The notes: generated from the sequence alone by a model not told the origin. Positions 7,209 through 14,614 are shown, counted from the stretch's first letter. The stretch is 35,493 bases of DNA from Actinomycetes bacterium (GCA_025464025.1 JAODBP010000007.1:1-35493), one strand, 5' to 3'. Program-made: numbers and translations.

Positions 7209-8193
7209 CCTCGTCCCCGTCGTCGACCTGGGCGACGCCGACGCGCCCGCCGCCGTCGACGACGCCTGCACCCGGGTCGGCTTCTTCCAGGTCGCCGGCC
7301 ACGGCATCGCCGACGACGTGATCGAGGGCCTGCTCGACGCCATGGGCCGGTTCTTCGCCCTTCCCGAGGAGGCCAAGGCGGCGTGCGTGCCGCCGTCGAT
7401 GGCGATCAACCGCGGGTGGTCGCCGGTCGGCAAGGAATCGCTGGCCTACTCGCTCGGGGTCGAGGCCCCGCCCGACCTGTTCGAGGCGTTCAACACCGGG
7501 CACGAGGTCGACTACACCGACCGGGTCCACGCCGATCACCGCGACGGCTTCTTCGCCCCGAACCTGTGGCCCGAGCTGGCCGGGTTCAAGGAGGCGTTCA
7601 CGACGTACTTCGACGCCGTCGCCGACCTGTCGCAGCGGCTGGCCCGGGTCATGGCCGTGGGCCTCGGCATGCCCGAGGACTTCTTCGACGAGCACACCCG
7701 GCACTCGCCCGACGTGCTCCGGGTCAACTGGTACGACCGGGCCGACGGCACGGCACCGGTGCTGCCCGGCCAGCAGCGGATGGGCGCCCACACCGACTAC
7801 GGCGTGCTCACCGTCCTGCTGGCCGACCGGGTGCCCGGGCTGGAGATCGTGGCGCCCGACGGCGAGTGGACCGGTGTCCAGCCCGCACCCGGGTGCTTCC
7901 TCGTGAACCTCGGCGACCTCCTCGCCCAGTGGACCAACGACCGGTGGCGCTCGACCCTGCACCGGGTCGTGCCGCCCACCGGGGAGGGCCGGTGCCTGCG
8001 CCGCTCGGCCGCCTTCTTCCACGAGGCCGACTCCGACGCCCTCGTCGAGGTGCTGCCCACGTGCATCGACAGCGAGCGTCCGGCCAAGTACGCCCCGGTG
8101 CTGGCCGGCGAGCACCTCCTGGCCAAGCTCCGCGGCTCCCGCGAGCTCCAGCAGTCGACCGCGGTGTCGACCGTCGGCGAGCGGACGCTGTGA
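7201..8193 (+). CDS. Fe(II)/2-oxoglutarate-type oxygenase (isopenicillin N synthase-like)
   Basis: 330 residues. Begins with the DIOX_N pattern VPVVDLG and GFFQVAGHGI, followed by FFALPEEAK. The iron-binding facial triad is H197-x-D199 (GAHTDYG) and H254 (STLHRV), and an RxS motif (R267, S269) would bind the 2-oxoglutarate carboxylate. This matches the plant/bacterial isopenicillin N synthase-like superfamily. GTG start at 7201, inside the last codons of the Rieske gene, so translation is coupled. The Rieske, 2OG and VOC order suggests stepwise oxidation of one compound, but this is inference. The substrate is not identifiable from sequence. Confidence 0.9.
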   Translation: MTDLVPVVDLGDADAPAAVDDACTRVGFFQVAGHGIADDVIEGLLDAMGRFFALPEEAKAACVPPSMAINRGWSPVGKESLAYSLGVEAPPDLFEAFNTGHEVDYTDRVHADHRDGFFAPNLWPELAGFKEAFTTYFDAVADLSQRLARVMAVGLGMPEDFFDEHTRHSPDVLRVNWYDRADGTAPVLPGQQRMGAHTDYGVLTVLLADRVPGLEIVAPDGEWTGVQPAPGCFLVNLGDLLAQWTNDRWRSTLHRVVPPTGEGRCLRRSAAFFHEADSDALVEVLPTCIDSERPAKYAPVLAGEHLLAKLRGSRELQQSTAVSTVGERTL

Positions 8194-8266
8194 GCGAAGC
8201 GAACCATCAGCATCGCGATCGGGTGCACGCCGAGGTTGTGCCCCGGCGTCAACCCAGCAGCCTCTT

Positions 8267-8290
8267 GCTCACAGGCGTCAGCCTGTGAGC
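8267..8290. repeat. 10-bp perfect inverted repeat covering the VOC start codon
   Basis: GCTCACAGGC (8267-8276), a four-base loop GTCA, then GCCTGTGAGC (8281-8290). The right arm contains the GTG proposed as the VOC start (8285-8287). In RNA this would be a strong stem with a tetraloop. There is no T-run, so it is not a classical terminator. It could block translation, end transcription from the 2OG gene, or be an operator. Confidence 0.7.
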
Positions 8291-8689
8291 GTCGCGGTGC
8301 TGGCCAGCTACCTGTGCCGCGACCACGTCGGCCTGGCCCGGTTCTACGCCGAGGGCTTCGGCTGGGCGAAGGTCGACGCCGTGGAGAGCCCGATCTTCAC
8401 CGCCCTCGACAGCGGCCGGTTCGTGCTCGGCTTCCACCACGACGACGCCCACGACCTGCTCGACATCGCCGACCGCCGGGGCCAGGCCGGCAGCGCCCTC
8501 CACCTGACGATCGACGTCGGGTCGTTCGAGGACGTCGACGCCATGGTGGCCCCGCTCACCGCGCTCGGCGCCTCGATCGTGAAGCCGCCGTTCACCACGT
8601 ACTACGACGCCCGCCAGGTCGTGCTCGAGGACCCGGAGGGGAACCTGCTGCGCATCTCGAGCTCGCAGCCGGGCGTCAGCGACCTCTGA
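8285..8689 (+). CDS. VOC/glyoxalase-bleomycin resistance family protein
   Basis: 134 residues. Single VOC module pair: an N-terminal half with FYAEGFGW and a C-terminal half with TYYDARQVVLEDPEGNLLRI, the usual end strand with a metal-ligand Glu (EDPEGN). Such proteins include dioxygenases, epimerases and resistance proteins, so the reaction cannot be named. It lies 91 bases behind the 2OG oxygenase on the same strand and may belong to the same unit. The start is uncertain because GTG 8285 sits inside a strong hairpin arm with no Shine-Dalgarno; an in-frame GTG at 8297 is an alternative just outside it. The 3' end overlaps the convergent YkgJ-type gene by 14 bases. Confidence 0.8.
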   Translation: MSVAVLASYLCRDHVGLARFYAEGFGWAKVDAVESPIFTALDSGRFVLGFHHDDAHDLLDIADRRGQAGSALHLTIDVGSFEDVDAMVAPLTALGASIVKPPFTTYYDARQVVLEDPEGNLLRISSSQPGVSDL

Positions 8690-9170
8690 CCGCCAGCACG
8701 GCGCGCTCGGTCGCCGAGAGCGACGGGTCGAGGGCGGCGGCGGCCCGCCTGACCTCGTCGTGGGCGAACCGGTCGGCGTCGGTCGGGTGGTCGAACTCCC
8801 ACTGCCGGGCCCGCTCGGCGACGAGCGCCTTGTCGGCCTCGATGCCGGCGGCCTCGAAGACCCGGCAGTCGTAGGTGCGGCACGTGCGGGGCCGGTGCTC
8901 GTAGATGGTGCAGCCGTGCTCGCCGAGCATCGGGCACCGCCCGTGCTCGTCGTAGCCCAGCAGCACGTGCCCCTTCGCCAGGCCGGGGGCGGGGAAGCGG
9001 AGCGCCTTGGGGATGTGGGCCAGGGCGTCGACCTCGTCGGGGCCGATGTGCACGAACTGGGACGACGCGCAACATGCCGTGCACGTGCCGCACGGGACAT
9101 CGGCCTCGCCGTCGCCCCGGATGGCGACCCGGACCTCGGCGAGCCAGGGCAGGAACGGCCCCGCCTCCAC
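8676..9170 (-). CDS. YkgJ-type Cys-cluster (putative metal-binding) protein
   Basis: 164 residues. Rich in ordered cysteines: CGTCTACC at 27-34, followed further on by CPML, HGCTIYEHRP and TCRTYDC, which is the conserved pattern of the YkgJ family (putative zinc- or iron-chelating, formerly UPF0153). Its role is not established. The GTG start (9170-9168) shares a base with the TAG stop of the TetR gene, so it is translated together with that regulator. The end overlaps the VOC gene by 14 bases on the opposite strand. The longer frame upstream runs through the TetR gene and is not coding. Confidence 0.8.
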   Translation of the reverse strand: MEAGPFLPWLAEVRVAIRGDGEADVPCGTCTACCASSQFVHIGPDEVDALAHIPKALRFPAPGLAKGHVLLGYDEHGRCPMLGEHGCTIYEHRPRTCRTYDCRVFEAAGIEADKALVAERARQWEFDHPTDADRFAHDEVRRAAAALDPSLSATERAVLAVRGR

Positions 9171-9760
9171 TACCCCTCGATGCGGTGGATGCCCCGGAGC
9201 CCGGCCCAGGCCAGGTCGGCGACCTGGCGGGCGAGGATCTCCGGGTCGTGGTCGAGGTCCTCGGCCACCCAGAGGCGGCTCGTCGTCTCGGCCATCCCGA
9301 CCAGCCCGTAGGCGAGGGTCCGTCGGTGGTCGGGGTCGATGTCGGCCTCGATGAGCTCGGCGATCGAGCGGGCCAGGTGCTCCTCGACCCGGCGGACGCT
9401 GTCGGCGAACTCGGGGTCGCGCCGGGCGCCCCCGCCGAAGAGGAGCTGGTAGGCGCTGCGGTGGTCGTGCACGAACCGGAAGTAGGCCGCGAACCCGGCC
9501 TCGACCTGCTCGCGGGGGCTGCCGGCCGCGGCGGTGGCGTCGGCGATGCGGCGGCCGATGCGGGTGCCGACGTCGTCGAGCAGCTCGAGGTAGAGCTGCC
9601 GCTTCGACGTGAAGTGCTGGTACAGCACCGGCTTGGTGACGCCGGCGGCCTCGGCCACGTCGTTCATCGACGTCGAGTGGAAGCCGTCGGCGGCGAAGAC
9701 GTCGAGGGCGACGTCGAGCAGCTGGCGGCGGCGCTCGGGGGCGGGCAGGCGGACGTTCAC
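9170..9760 (-). CDS. TetR-family transcriptional regulator
   Basis: 196 residues from GTG 9760 (199 if the GTG at 9769 is used). The N-terminal TetR helix-turn-helix is clear: RRRQLLDVALDVFAADGF, then SMNDVAEAAGVTKPVLYQHF and SKRQLYLELL. The C-terminal ligand-binding part is helical, with YQLLFGGGARRDPEFADSV. I favour 9760 because a TACCGT hexamer ends directly before the upstream GTG and nine bases before this one. Co-transcribed with the Cys-cluster protein through an overlapping stop and start. The ligand is unknown; it could regulate itself and neighbouring genes. Confidence 0.88.
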   Translation of the reverse strand: MNVRLPAPERRRQLLDVALDVFAADGFHSTSMNDVAEAAGVTKPVLYQHFTSKRQLYLELLDDVGTRIGRRIADATAAAGSPREQVEAGFAAYFRFVHDHRSAYQLLFGGGARRDPEFADSVRRVEEHLARSIAELIEADIDPDHRRTLAYGLVGMAETTSRLWVAEDLDHDPEILARQVADLAWAGLRGIHRIEG

Positions 9761-9769
9761 GGCGCGCAC

Positions 9770-9775
9770 ACGGTA
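9770..9775 (-). promoter_or_regulatory. -10 element TACCGT of the TetR gene
   Basis: TACCGT on the minus strand, nine bases before GTG 9760 and immediately before GTG 9769. It therefore argues that 9760 is the real start. Confidence 0.38.
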
Positions 9776-9820
9776 CGCCGGTTCGGGCCGGAACCCTGCC
9801 TCGGAGGGGAGGAGGAACGG

Positions 9821-9934
9821 ATGCGGGGTACAGCGAACTGGTGGATGTGGCCACCCGCCCCAGTCGCCCGGCAGCGCAGACGACTCGTCCGCCCGAACCG
9901 ATCCGTCCGCTCCCCGCCGAGCGGACGGGCGTGA
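9821..9934 (+). CDS. Candidate small ORF (37 residues) with strong Shine-Dalgarno
   Basis: This small ORF lies in a 226-base gap between two minus-strand genes. The purine run GGAGGGGAGGAGGAAC ends two bases before ATG 9821, and its GGAGG elements sit at workable distances. The product is short and very basic (MRGTANWWMWPP at the start, many Arg). Its TGA overlaps a GTG (9931) that opens a second frame of 22 residues ending in KRGN (to 9999). That second frame is also open upstream and could be read as one ORF of about 53 residues from a GTG near 9841. Third-position GC is lower than in the neighbouring genes in both frames. No family is recognised; it may not be coding. Confidence 0.25.
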   Translation: MRGTANWWMWPPAPVARQRRRLVRPNRSVRSPPSGRA

Positions 9935-9995
9935 CGCTCCTCGCCCTCCAGGTGCGTCGCCGCCGCTACCGCGACGGCATGCCCAAGCGGGGGAA

Positions 9996-10247
9996 CTAGA
10001 ACCCCTTCTCCCGATCGTCCCGTTCCGCGGCGTTCACCGCGTAGCCGACGATCGTCGCCGGGGCGAGGAACACCGAGCCGAGCACGAGGCAGGCCGTGGC
10101 CGCCGTGGTGATCCCGGTGGAGAGGTCGCCGGCCAGCCCGACGACCACGAGGACGATGGCGGCGAGGAAGAAGAGGAAGCCGACGCGCTTGGCCCGCTTG
10201 GCCAGCACGTAGACGCGCTTGCGCTTGGCCCGGACGGGGTCGGTCAC
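9996..10247 (-). CDS. Small two-helix membrane protein
   Basis: 83 residues. A very basic N-terminus (DPVRAKRKRVYVLAKRAKRV) is followed by two hydrophobic segments at about 22-41 and 47-70 and a charged tail ending in EKGF. It resembles uncharacterised small membrane proteins that are widespread in actinobacteria. The basic head should stay in the cytoplasm and might touch nucleic acid or phospholipid. The GTG at 10247 is preceded by TACCGT and six bases, so it has its own leaderless promoter despite lying 14 bases behind the glycosyltransferase gene. Function unknown. Confidence 0.8.
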   Translation of the reverse strand: MTDPVRAKRKRVYVLAKRAKRVGFLFFLAAIVLVVVGLAGDLSTGITTAATACLVLGSVFLAPATIVGYAVNAAERDDREKGF

Positions 10248-10253
10248 GGCCCC

Positions 10254-10259
10254 ACGGTA
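10254..10259 (-). promoter_or_regulatory. -10 element TACCGT of the small membrane protein gene (leaderless)
   Basis: TACCGT, six bases, then GTG at 10247 on the minus strand. It sits in the 14-base gap behind the glycosyltransferase stop. Confidence 0.48.
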
Positions 10260-10261
10260 CG

Positions 10262-11314
10262 TCACGCCTGCCCGGCGGCCTCCGTCGCCACCTGGACGAT
10301 CCGGGGTCCGATGGCCGTGCGGGCGAAGTGCTGCCTCGCCAGGGCGCGGTTGCGGTCGAGCAGGACGTCGTCGGGTGCGGTGAGGAAGGCCTCGAGCGGC
10401 CGGGCGTCGTCGGACGGGAACCACTCGAACCCGAGGCCGGCCAGCTCCTCGGCGACCGGGTACGGGTGCACGGCCAGGGGGCGGCGGTGCAGGGCCGACT
10501 CGACCAAGGGGTTGCCGAACCCCTCCCACCGCGACGGGAAGGCGACGGCGTCGGCGGCGGCGTAGGCGTCGGCCATCGTCGTCGGTGCGGGCCGGTGGAG
10601 CACCGGGCACCGGGCGGCGCCGAGCACCTCGTCGAGGATCGGGCCGTAGCCCTCCTCGGCCGGACCGGTGAGCCAGTACGTCGCCCCGAGGGCCTCGGCC
10701 AGCGCGACCGCAGCGGGCACGTCCTTGCGCTCGATGGCCCGCACCGGGTGGAGCAGCAGGCGCTCGCCCCCGGCCACCCCGAGGAGGCGACGGGTCGCGG
10801 TGCGGTCGCCGAGCGGTTGGTCGACGTCGAAGGCGTTGCGGATCGTCACCGCTTCGATGCCCCGCTCGGCGAGCTCGTCGCGGGTGCGGTCGTTGATCGT
10901 CACGTGGCGCCAGGCCGGGTCGTCGGCCGGCCACCCCTGGACGTGGGCGAACCGCTCGCGCTGCCAGGGCAGGTCGTGGTGGTGGAGGATCGCCGGCCGG
11001 CCTCGCAGGGCGGCGACCACGGCCTCGGTGGCGCCGGGGTTGAGGGGCAGCGAGCACAGGTTCTCGATCACGACGAGGTCGACGTCGTCGACCGCGGCAG
11101 CCACCTCCTCGACCGACGGGGCCGGCCCGGCGACGGGCCAGGCGAGCCCGGGCACGAGCCGGTCGACCGGCCCCTCGCCGGCCACGGTGACCACGTCCCA
11201 CCCGGCGGTGCCGAGGACCTCGGACCAGGTCGCGGCGACGACGGCGACCCCGTCGGTGCCGCCCAGCCGGAACGACAGGAGCGCTACCCGAGGCGCTGGA
11301 GCCGCCGGTTGCAC
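10262..11314 (-). CDS. Glycosyltransferase, GT-B fold (family 4/group 1 type)
   Basis: 350 residues. The C-terminal half carries the retaining GT-B signature region: LLLHPVRAIERKDVPAAVAL, and a donor-site segment with AFPSRWEGFGNPLVESALH, where the E-x7-E spacing is conserved. The N-terminal half contains LLSFRLGGTDGVAVV and ILHHHDLPWQRERF, typical of the acceptor domain. No signal peptide or membrane segment. The start is inferred: no ATG precedes the first conserved strand, and GTG at 11314 is the only good start, overlapping the upstream gene by 31 bases. Donor and acceptor are unknown; this is an isolated glycosyltransferase, not a polysaccharide cluster. Confidence 0.82.
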   Translation of the reverse strand: MQPAAPAPRVALLSFRLGGTDGVAVVAATWSEVLGTAGWDVVTVAGEGPVDRLVPGLAWPVAGPAPSVEEVAAAVDDVDLVVIENLCSLPLNPGATEAVVAALRGRPAILHHHDLPWQRERFAHVQGWPADDPAWRHVTINDRTRDELAERGIEAVTIRNAFDVDQPLGDRTATRRLLGVAGGERLLLHPVRAIERKDVPAAVALAEALGATYWLTGPAEEGYGPILDEVLGAARCPVLHRPAPTTMADAYAAADAVAFPSRWEGFGNPLVESALHRRPLAVHPYPVAEELAGLGFEWFPSDDARPLEAFLTAPDDVLLDRNRALARQHFARTAIGPRIVQVATEAAGQA

Positions 11315-11940
11315 GCGTCGAGCACGGCCCGGGCCACGGCCTCGTCGGCCCCGGCCGTGCGGACCGGGGCCGAGCCGGTGACGATCTCCTCGTAGGGCGG
11401 CACCACCACCGTGAGCACAGCGACGGCGACGTCGCGCTCGCCGACCCGCACCAGGTTGGCCGCCTCGACCGACGCGCACGACGCCGCCGGGCCGAGCAGC
11501 GAGAGGGCGGCGAGGGTGGCGTCGGCGACGACGCGGCGGGCCGCGGCGGCCGCCACCGAACCCTCGGCCGAGCCGCTGACCACGTCGTCGCCGATCCGCA
11601 GGGTGACCGTGGCCGAGCAGCGGAGCTGCAGCCGCTCGACGACGACCCCCTCGAGCGTCGGCCGGGCCGGGCCGTCGCCCGCGTCGCCCTCCCCGGCCGG
11701 GGCCACCGGGAGGATGTCCTCGAGCTGGACCACGCTGACGATGCGGTGGTCGATCTCGAGGCCGTGGCTGGCGATGGCGACGGACTGGACGTCGCGCACG
11801 AGCTGCTTGGCGTGCTTGCCCGGCGTGGCCAGCACGTGGACCTCGACCGGCGTGCCGTGGTCGTCGGTGACGATGCGGGCGGCCCGCACCTCGGGGATGC
11901 GGCACAGCTCGCGCTCGACGGCGTCGAGGTCCACTCCCAT
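11284..11940 (-). CDS. Unrecognised conserved-looking protein, two domains
   Basis: 218 residues, no signal peptide or membrane segment. Residues 1-70 form an alpha/beta unit (DAVERELCRIPEVRAARIVT, then HVLATPGKHAKQLVRDVQS, then a strand rich in Ile and Val). A Pro/Gly/Asp-rich linker follows at about 80-95. Residues 100-215 alternate strand and helix with ATVTLRIGDDVVSGSAEGS and a long Ala-rich helix. I do not recognise the family. Codon use is normal for the window, so it is a real gene. The ATG is preceded by TACGCT six bases upstream (leaderless). Its 3' end overlaps the glycosyltransferase gene by 31 bases, so the two are probably made together. Confidence 0.72.
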   Translation of the reverse strand: MGVDLDAVERELCRIPEVRAARIVTDDHGTPVEVHVLATPGKHAKQLVRDVQSVAIASHGLEIDHRIVSVVQLEDILPVAPAGEGDAGDGPARPTLEGVVVERLQLRCSATVTLRIGDDVVSGSAEGSVAAAAARRVVADATLAALSLLGPAASCASVEAANLVRVGERDVAVAVLTVVVPPYEEIVTGSAPVRTAGADEAVARAVLDACNRRLQRLG

Positions 11941-11946
11941 GGCGGG

Positions 11947-11952
11947 AGCGTA
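11947..11952 (-). promoter_or_regulatory. -10 element TACGCT upstream of the 218-residue protein (leaderless)
   Basis: TACGCT, six bases, ATG at 11940 on the minus strand. It lies in the 19-base gap behind the second HD-domain gene. Confidence 0.45.
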
Positions 11953-11959
11953 GGACGAA

Positions 11960-13135
11960 CTACTGGGGTCGGTGGGTGAAGGGGAGGAGGTGGGCTTCGG
12001 TCGGGGCGGCCACCAGCTCGAGGTCGAGCCCGTCGGCGGCGTCGCGGAAGCGCTCGCCGGCGGCGATGACGTCGACGACCAGGTCCGGGTTGGTGGCGAC
12101 GACGGCGAGCAGGGCAGCGGCGGCCCGGCGCGGGTTCTGGTGGAGCGACACGGTGCTGAGGAGGGCGAGGCCGCGGTCGACGGCCGTCGGGTCGTCGAGC
12201 ACGACGTGGTCGAAGGTCGTGGCGACCCGGATGATGGCGGCGTCCAGCGAGGGCGCGTCGGCGGGGAAGCCGTCGGCCCGGGCGGCCTGGAGGAGGTCGG
12301 CGACCTGGCCCGGGAAGCCCGACTCCCGGAGGATCCGGGCGCCGGAGGTCGCCACCTCGGTCGGCGACGTCGGCGCGTCGGCGTCCTCGTGGCGGACGGC
12401 GCCCAGGTGGTGGAGCCGCGTGGCGGTGACGATGCGATCGACGCCGGGCGGGTCGAAGCCGAGCTCGATCGCCACGGCCGCGGCGTAGCGCGCCGCCCGC
12501 TCGCTGTGCCCGAGCGGCGCCAGGCCGGCGAGCTCGGGGACCAGCCCGAGGGCCTGCACGGTCTGCTCGAGGGTGGCCGTGGCGTCGGCGTAGCGCTGGA
12601 ACGCGATGCGGGTGAGCAGCAGCGGGAACGCGGCGACGGACGCCATGGCCACCCCGACCTCGTCGACCGCCACGGCGAACAGCACGCCGGCGCAGGCCAG
12701 GGTGAGGTGGACGGGCAGGGCCGAGCGGAGGCGGGCGGCGCCGTCGGTCCCGCCGACGAGGCCCCAGGCCAGGTCGACCACCAGCACGGCTGCGGCCGCG
12801 GCCGCCGCCACGGCGAGGACGTGCTCGCCGTCGGTCGCGGCCCGCACGCCGGCGGCGGCGGCGAGCCCGGCGCTCATGGCGAGGGCGAAGCGGAGGCCGA
12901 GGCGGGCGAGCCTCCGGCGGTCGTCGCCGCGCCGGTGCAGCACGGCGAGGGCGAGGACGAGGGCGATGCCGTCGACGGCGGCCACCCGACCGGCCGGGAG
13001 CAGGGCCGGCAGGGCCAGGGCCAGGGTCAGTCCGAGCGGCACCCGCCCACCCCAGGGGACGGGCATCGTGACGACCAGGCCGGCGGCGAGGACGAGCGTC
13101 GCGGCGAGCAGCGCGACCGCATCGGCCAGGCTCAT
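11960..13135 (-). CDS. Membrane protein with degenerate HD domain
   Basis: 391 residues. The N-terminal ~200 residues are a string of Ala/Val/Leu-rich membrane segments. The C-terminal half aligns in layout with an HD phosphohydrolase: LGHSERAARYAAAVAIELGF at the position of the first helix, then TRLHHLGAV where the metal-binding His-Asp would be. Here the pair reads His-His, and no GYP motif follows, so hydrolysis is doubtful. It starts inside the stop of the preceding HD-GYP-like gene (ATGA overlap) and shares its architecture, so it looks like a duplicated, diverged partner. It may act as a structural or regulatory subunit (inference). Confidence 0.78.
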   Translation of the reverse strand: MSLADAVALLAATLVLAAGLVVTMPVPWGGRVPLGLTLALALPALLPAGRVAAVDGIALVLALAVLHRRGDDRRRLARLGLRFALAMSAGLAAAAGVRAATDGEHVLAVAAAAAAAVLVVDLAWGLVGGTDGAARLRSALPVHLTLACAGVLFAVAVDEVGVAMASVAAFPLLLTRIAFQRYADATATLEQTVQALGLVPELAGLAPLGHSERAARYAAAVAIELGFDPPGVDRIVTATRLHHLGAVRHEDADAPTSPTEVATSGARILRESGFPGQVADLLQAARADGFPADAPSLDAAIIRVATTFDHVVLDDPTAVDRGLALLSTVSLHQNPRRAAAALLAVVATNPDLVVDVIAAGERFRDAADGLDLELVAAPTEAHLLPFTHRPQ

Positions 13136-14436
13136 TGCGCCGCCTGGTCGAGGTCGCCGAGGCCGGCCGAGCCCACGCCGGTGACCGGGGGCGGGGTGGC
13201 GAAGGCGTGGGCGTCGTGCTCGTGGCCCAGGCCGTAGCGCTCGCCCCGCCGCTCGACGGCGGTGATGAGGGCGTCCACGCAGGCCGGGCTGAACTGGGTG
13301 CCAGCGTGCGAGCGCAGCTCCTCGAACGCCACGTCCTGGTCGAGGGCCTGGCGATAGGAGCGCGTCGAGGTCATGGCGTCGAAGGCGTCGGCCACGGCGA
13401 CGGCGTGGGCCTCGAGCACCAGGTCGGGCGGCGTGCCCTTGTCGCCCGACTCGAACCGCCCGTGGGAGTCGGAGGCGGTGACCGCCATCGTCCGCATGAA
13501 GTCGACCTGACCGAGGATGCCGATGCCCGCCGTGTTGTGGCTGCGCACGACGTGCCACTCCTCGGGCGTGAGCCGACCCGGCTTGTTGAGCAGCCGGCCG
13601 GGCACGGCGAGCTTGCCCACGTCGTGCATCAGGGCCGACTGGTGGAGGTGCTCGAGCCGCTCGGGGTCGAGCCCCAGCTCCTCGCCGATGTAGACGGCGT
13701 ACCGGGCGACCCGCTCGGTGTGCCCGGCGGTGTAGGGGTCCTTGGCCTCGATGAGCCGGATGAACACGCGGATGGCGGCGTCGTGGGCCTCGCGCGTCCG
13801 CTGGAACGACCGGAACGTCCACCGCCCGATGCCGAACGGCACGGCCAGCAGCACGATCGAGCCCGGGCCGAGCTCCTTGCACACCAGGCCGACCAGGAGC
13901 CCCAGCAGGCCGAACGCCAGGTAGTTCGGGAGCGCGGGGCGCACGTCGTGCCAGACGATCCGGGCCCGCACGTCCTGCTTCAGGGCGACGTGCGGGAGGA
14001 CGAAGCTGGTGTTCACGACGCCGTAGGCGACACCGGCCGCGATCGCGGCGAGCAGGCGTTGCCGGTCGGCGAGCCCGCCGAAGACGAGCGAGGCCGCGAC
14101 GGCGGCCAGGAGGAACTGGCCGCAGTTGAACCCGACGTTGGCGAAGCGGCGGAGCCGCAGGTTCGGCAGGTAGATGCCGTTGCACGCACCCACGAGGGCG
14201 GCCGTCGTGAGGCCGTGGCCGTGGGGCTCCAGGGCGATGGCGCCCATCACGATCATGAAGCCGGGGCTGATCGTGGCGCCGGTGCCGAGCAGCGCCGAGG
14301 TGTTCTCCCCGAGCACGGCGACGGCGCCGAAGATGGCGACGATGGTCCAGGTCGGGGTGCCGCGGAGCGCGACGGCCAGCGTGGCGGCCGTCATGGCGGC
14401 CACGATCGTGGTCGTCTCGAGCATCCGTCGCTTCAT
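13132..14436 (-). CDS. Membrane HD-GYP-like protein with altered GYP region
   Basis: 434 residues. The N-terminal ~215 residues contain about six membrane segments. The HD domain (about 225-395) has HTERVARYA, the metal-binding pair in LMHDVGKLAVP, NKPGRLTPEEW, a further His in VRSHNTAG, and AHAVAVADAFDAMTSTRSYR, all typical of HD-GYP c-di-GMP phosphodiesterases. The defining HHExxDGxGYP stretch is replaced by ASDSHGRFESGDKGTPP, so one or two metal ligands and the GYP are missing. It may hydrolyse another substrate or only sense. First of two overlapping HD genes; a 30-residue ORF with a perfect Shine-Dalgarno precedes it by 58 bases on the same strand. Confidence 0.85.
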   Translation of the reverse strand: MKRRMLETTTIVAAMTAATLAVALRGTPTWTIVAIFGAVAVLGENTSALLGTGATISPGFMIVMGAIALEPHGHGLTTAALVGACNGIYLPNLRLRRFANVGFNCGQFLLAAVAASLVFGGLADRQRLLAAIAAGVAYGVVNTSFVLPHVALKQDVRARIVWHDVRPALPNYLAFGLLGLLVGLVCKELGPGSIVLLAVPFGIGRWTFRSFQRTREAHDAAIRVFIRLIEAKDPYTAGHTERVARYAVYIGEELGLDPERLEHLHQSALMHDVGKLAVPGRLLNKPGRLTPEEWHVVRSHNTAGIGILGQVDFMRTMAVTASDSHGRFESGDKGTPPDLVLEAHAVAVADAFDAMTSTRSYRQALDQDVAFEELRSHAGTQFSPACVDALITAVERRGERYGLGHEHDAHAFATPPPVTGVGSAGLGDLDQAAQ

Positions 14437-14494
14437 GACCGTCCAAGTCTCGTTCGAACCGGTCGAGGGCGAGGCGTCGGGAGCGCACCGATGG

Positions 14495-14587
14495 CTAGTG
14501 CGACGACAGGCCAGCGCCTGCGGTGAGCAGGAAGCCGGCGATGCTGGCGATGATTGCGACAGCGCGGATGCGGGTGAACTTCTTCAA
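14495..14587 (-). CDS. Small hydrophobic peptide (30 residues), hidden ORF
   Basis: TTG start at 14587, eight bases after the GGAGG of an unusually complete Shine-Dalgarno (GGAGGTGATC). The product has a basic head (LKKFTRIR), a hydrophobic stretch of about 17 residues rich in Ala and Ile (residues 9-25), and a small polar tail ending SSH. It could be a single-pass membrane peptide, a signal-like or exported peptide, or a leader peptide for the HD-domain genes 58 bases downstream. In a window where most first genes appear leaderless, such a perfect ribosome binding site is striking. No family is recognised. Coding status is inferred from the binding site, the charge pattern and the position. 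Confidence 0.55.
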   Translation of the reverse strand: MKKFTRIRAVAIIASIAGFLLTAGAGLSSH

Positions 14588-14590
14588 GTG

Positions 14591-14600
14591 GATCACCTCC
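14591..14600 (-). promoter_or_regulatory. Perfect extended Shine-Dalgarno GGAGGTGATC
   Basis: Ten contiguous bases complementary to the conserved 16S rRNA 3' end, eight bases from a TTG codon. It decides the start of the 30-residue ORF. Confidence 0.7.
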
Positions 14601-14614
14601 CCTGCGAATGGAGT

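Noticed and set aside
11972..14526. Long plus-strand frames opposite the HD-domain genes
   Set aside because: They are repetitive Gly/Glu/Asp/Arg/His-rich translations typical of antisense frames in very GC-rich DNA. The minus-strand proteins have clear domains and membrane segments.
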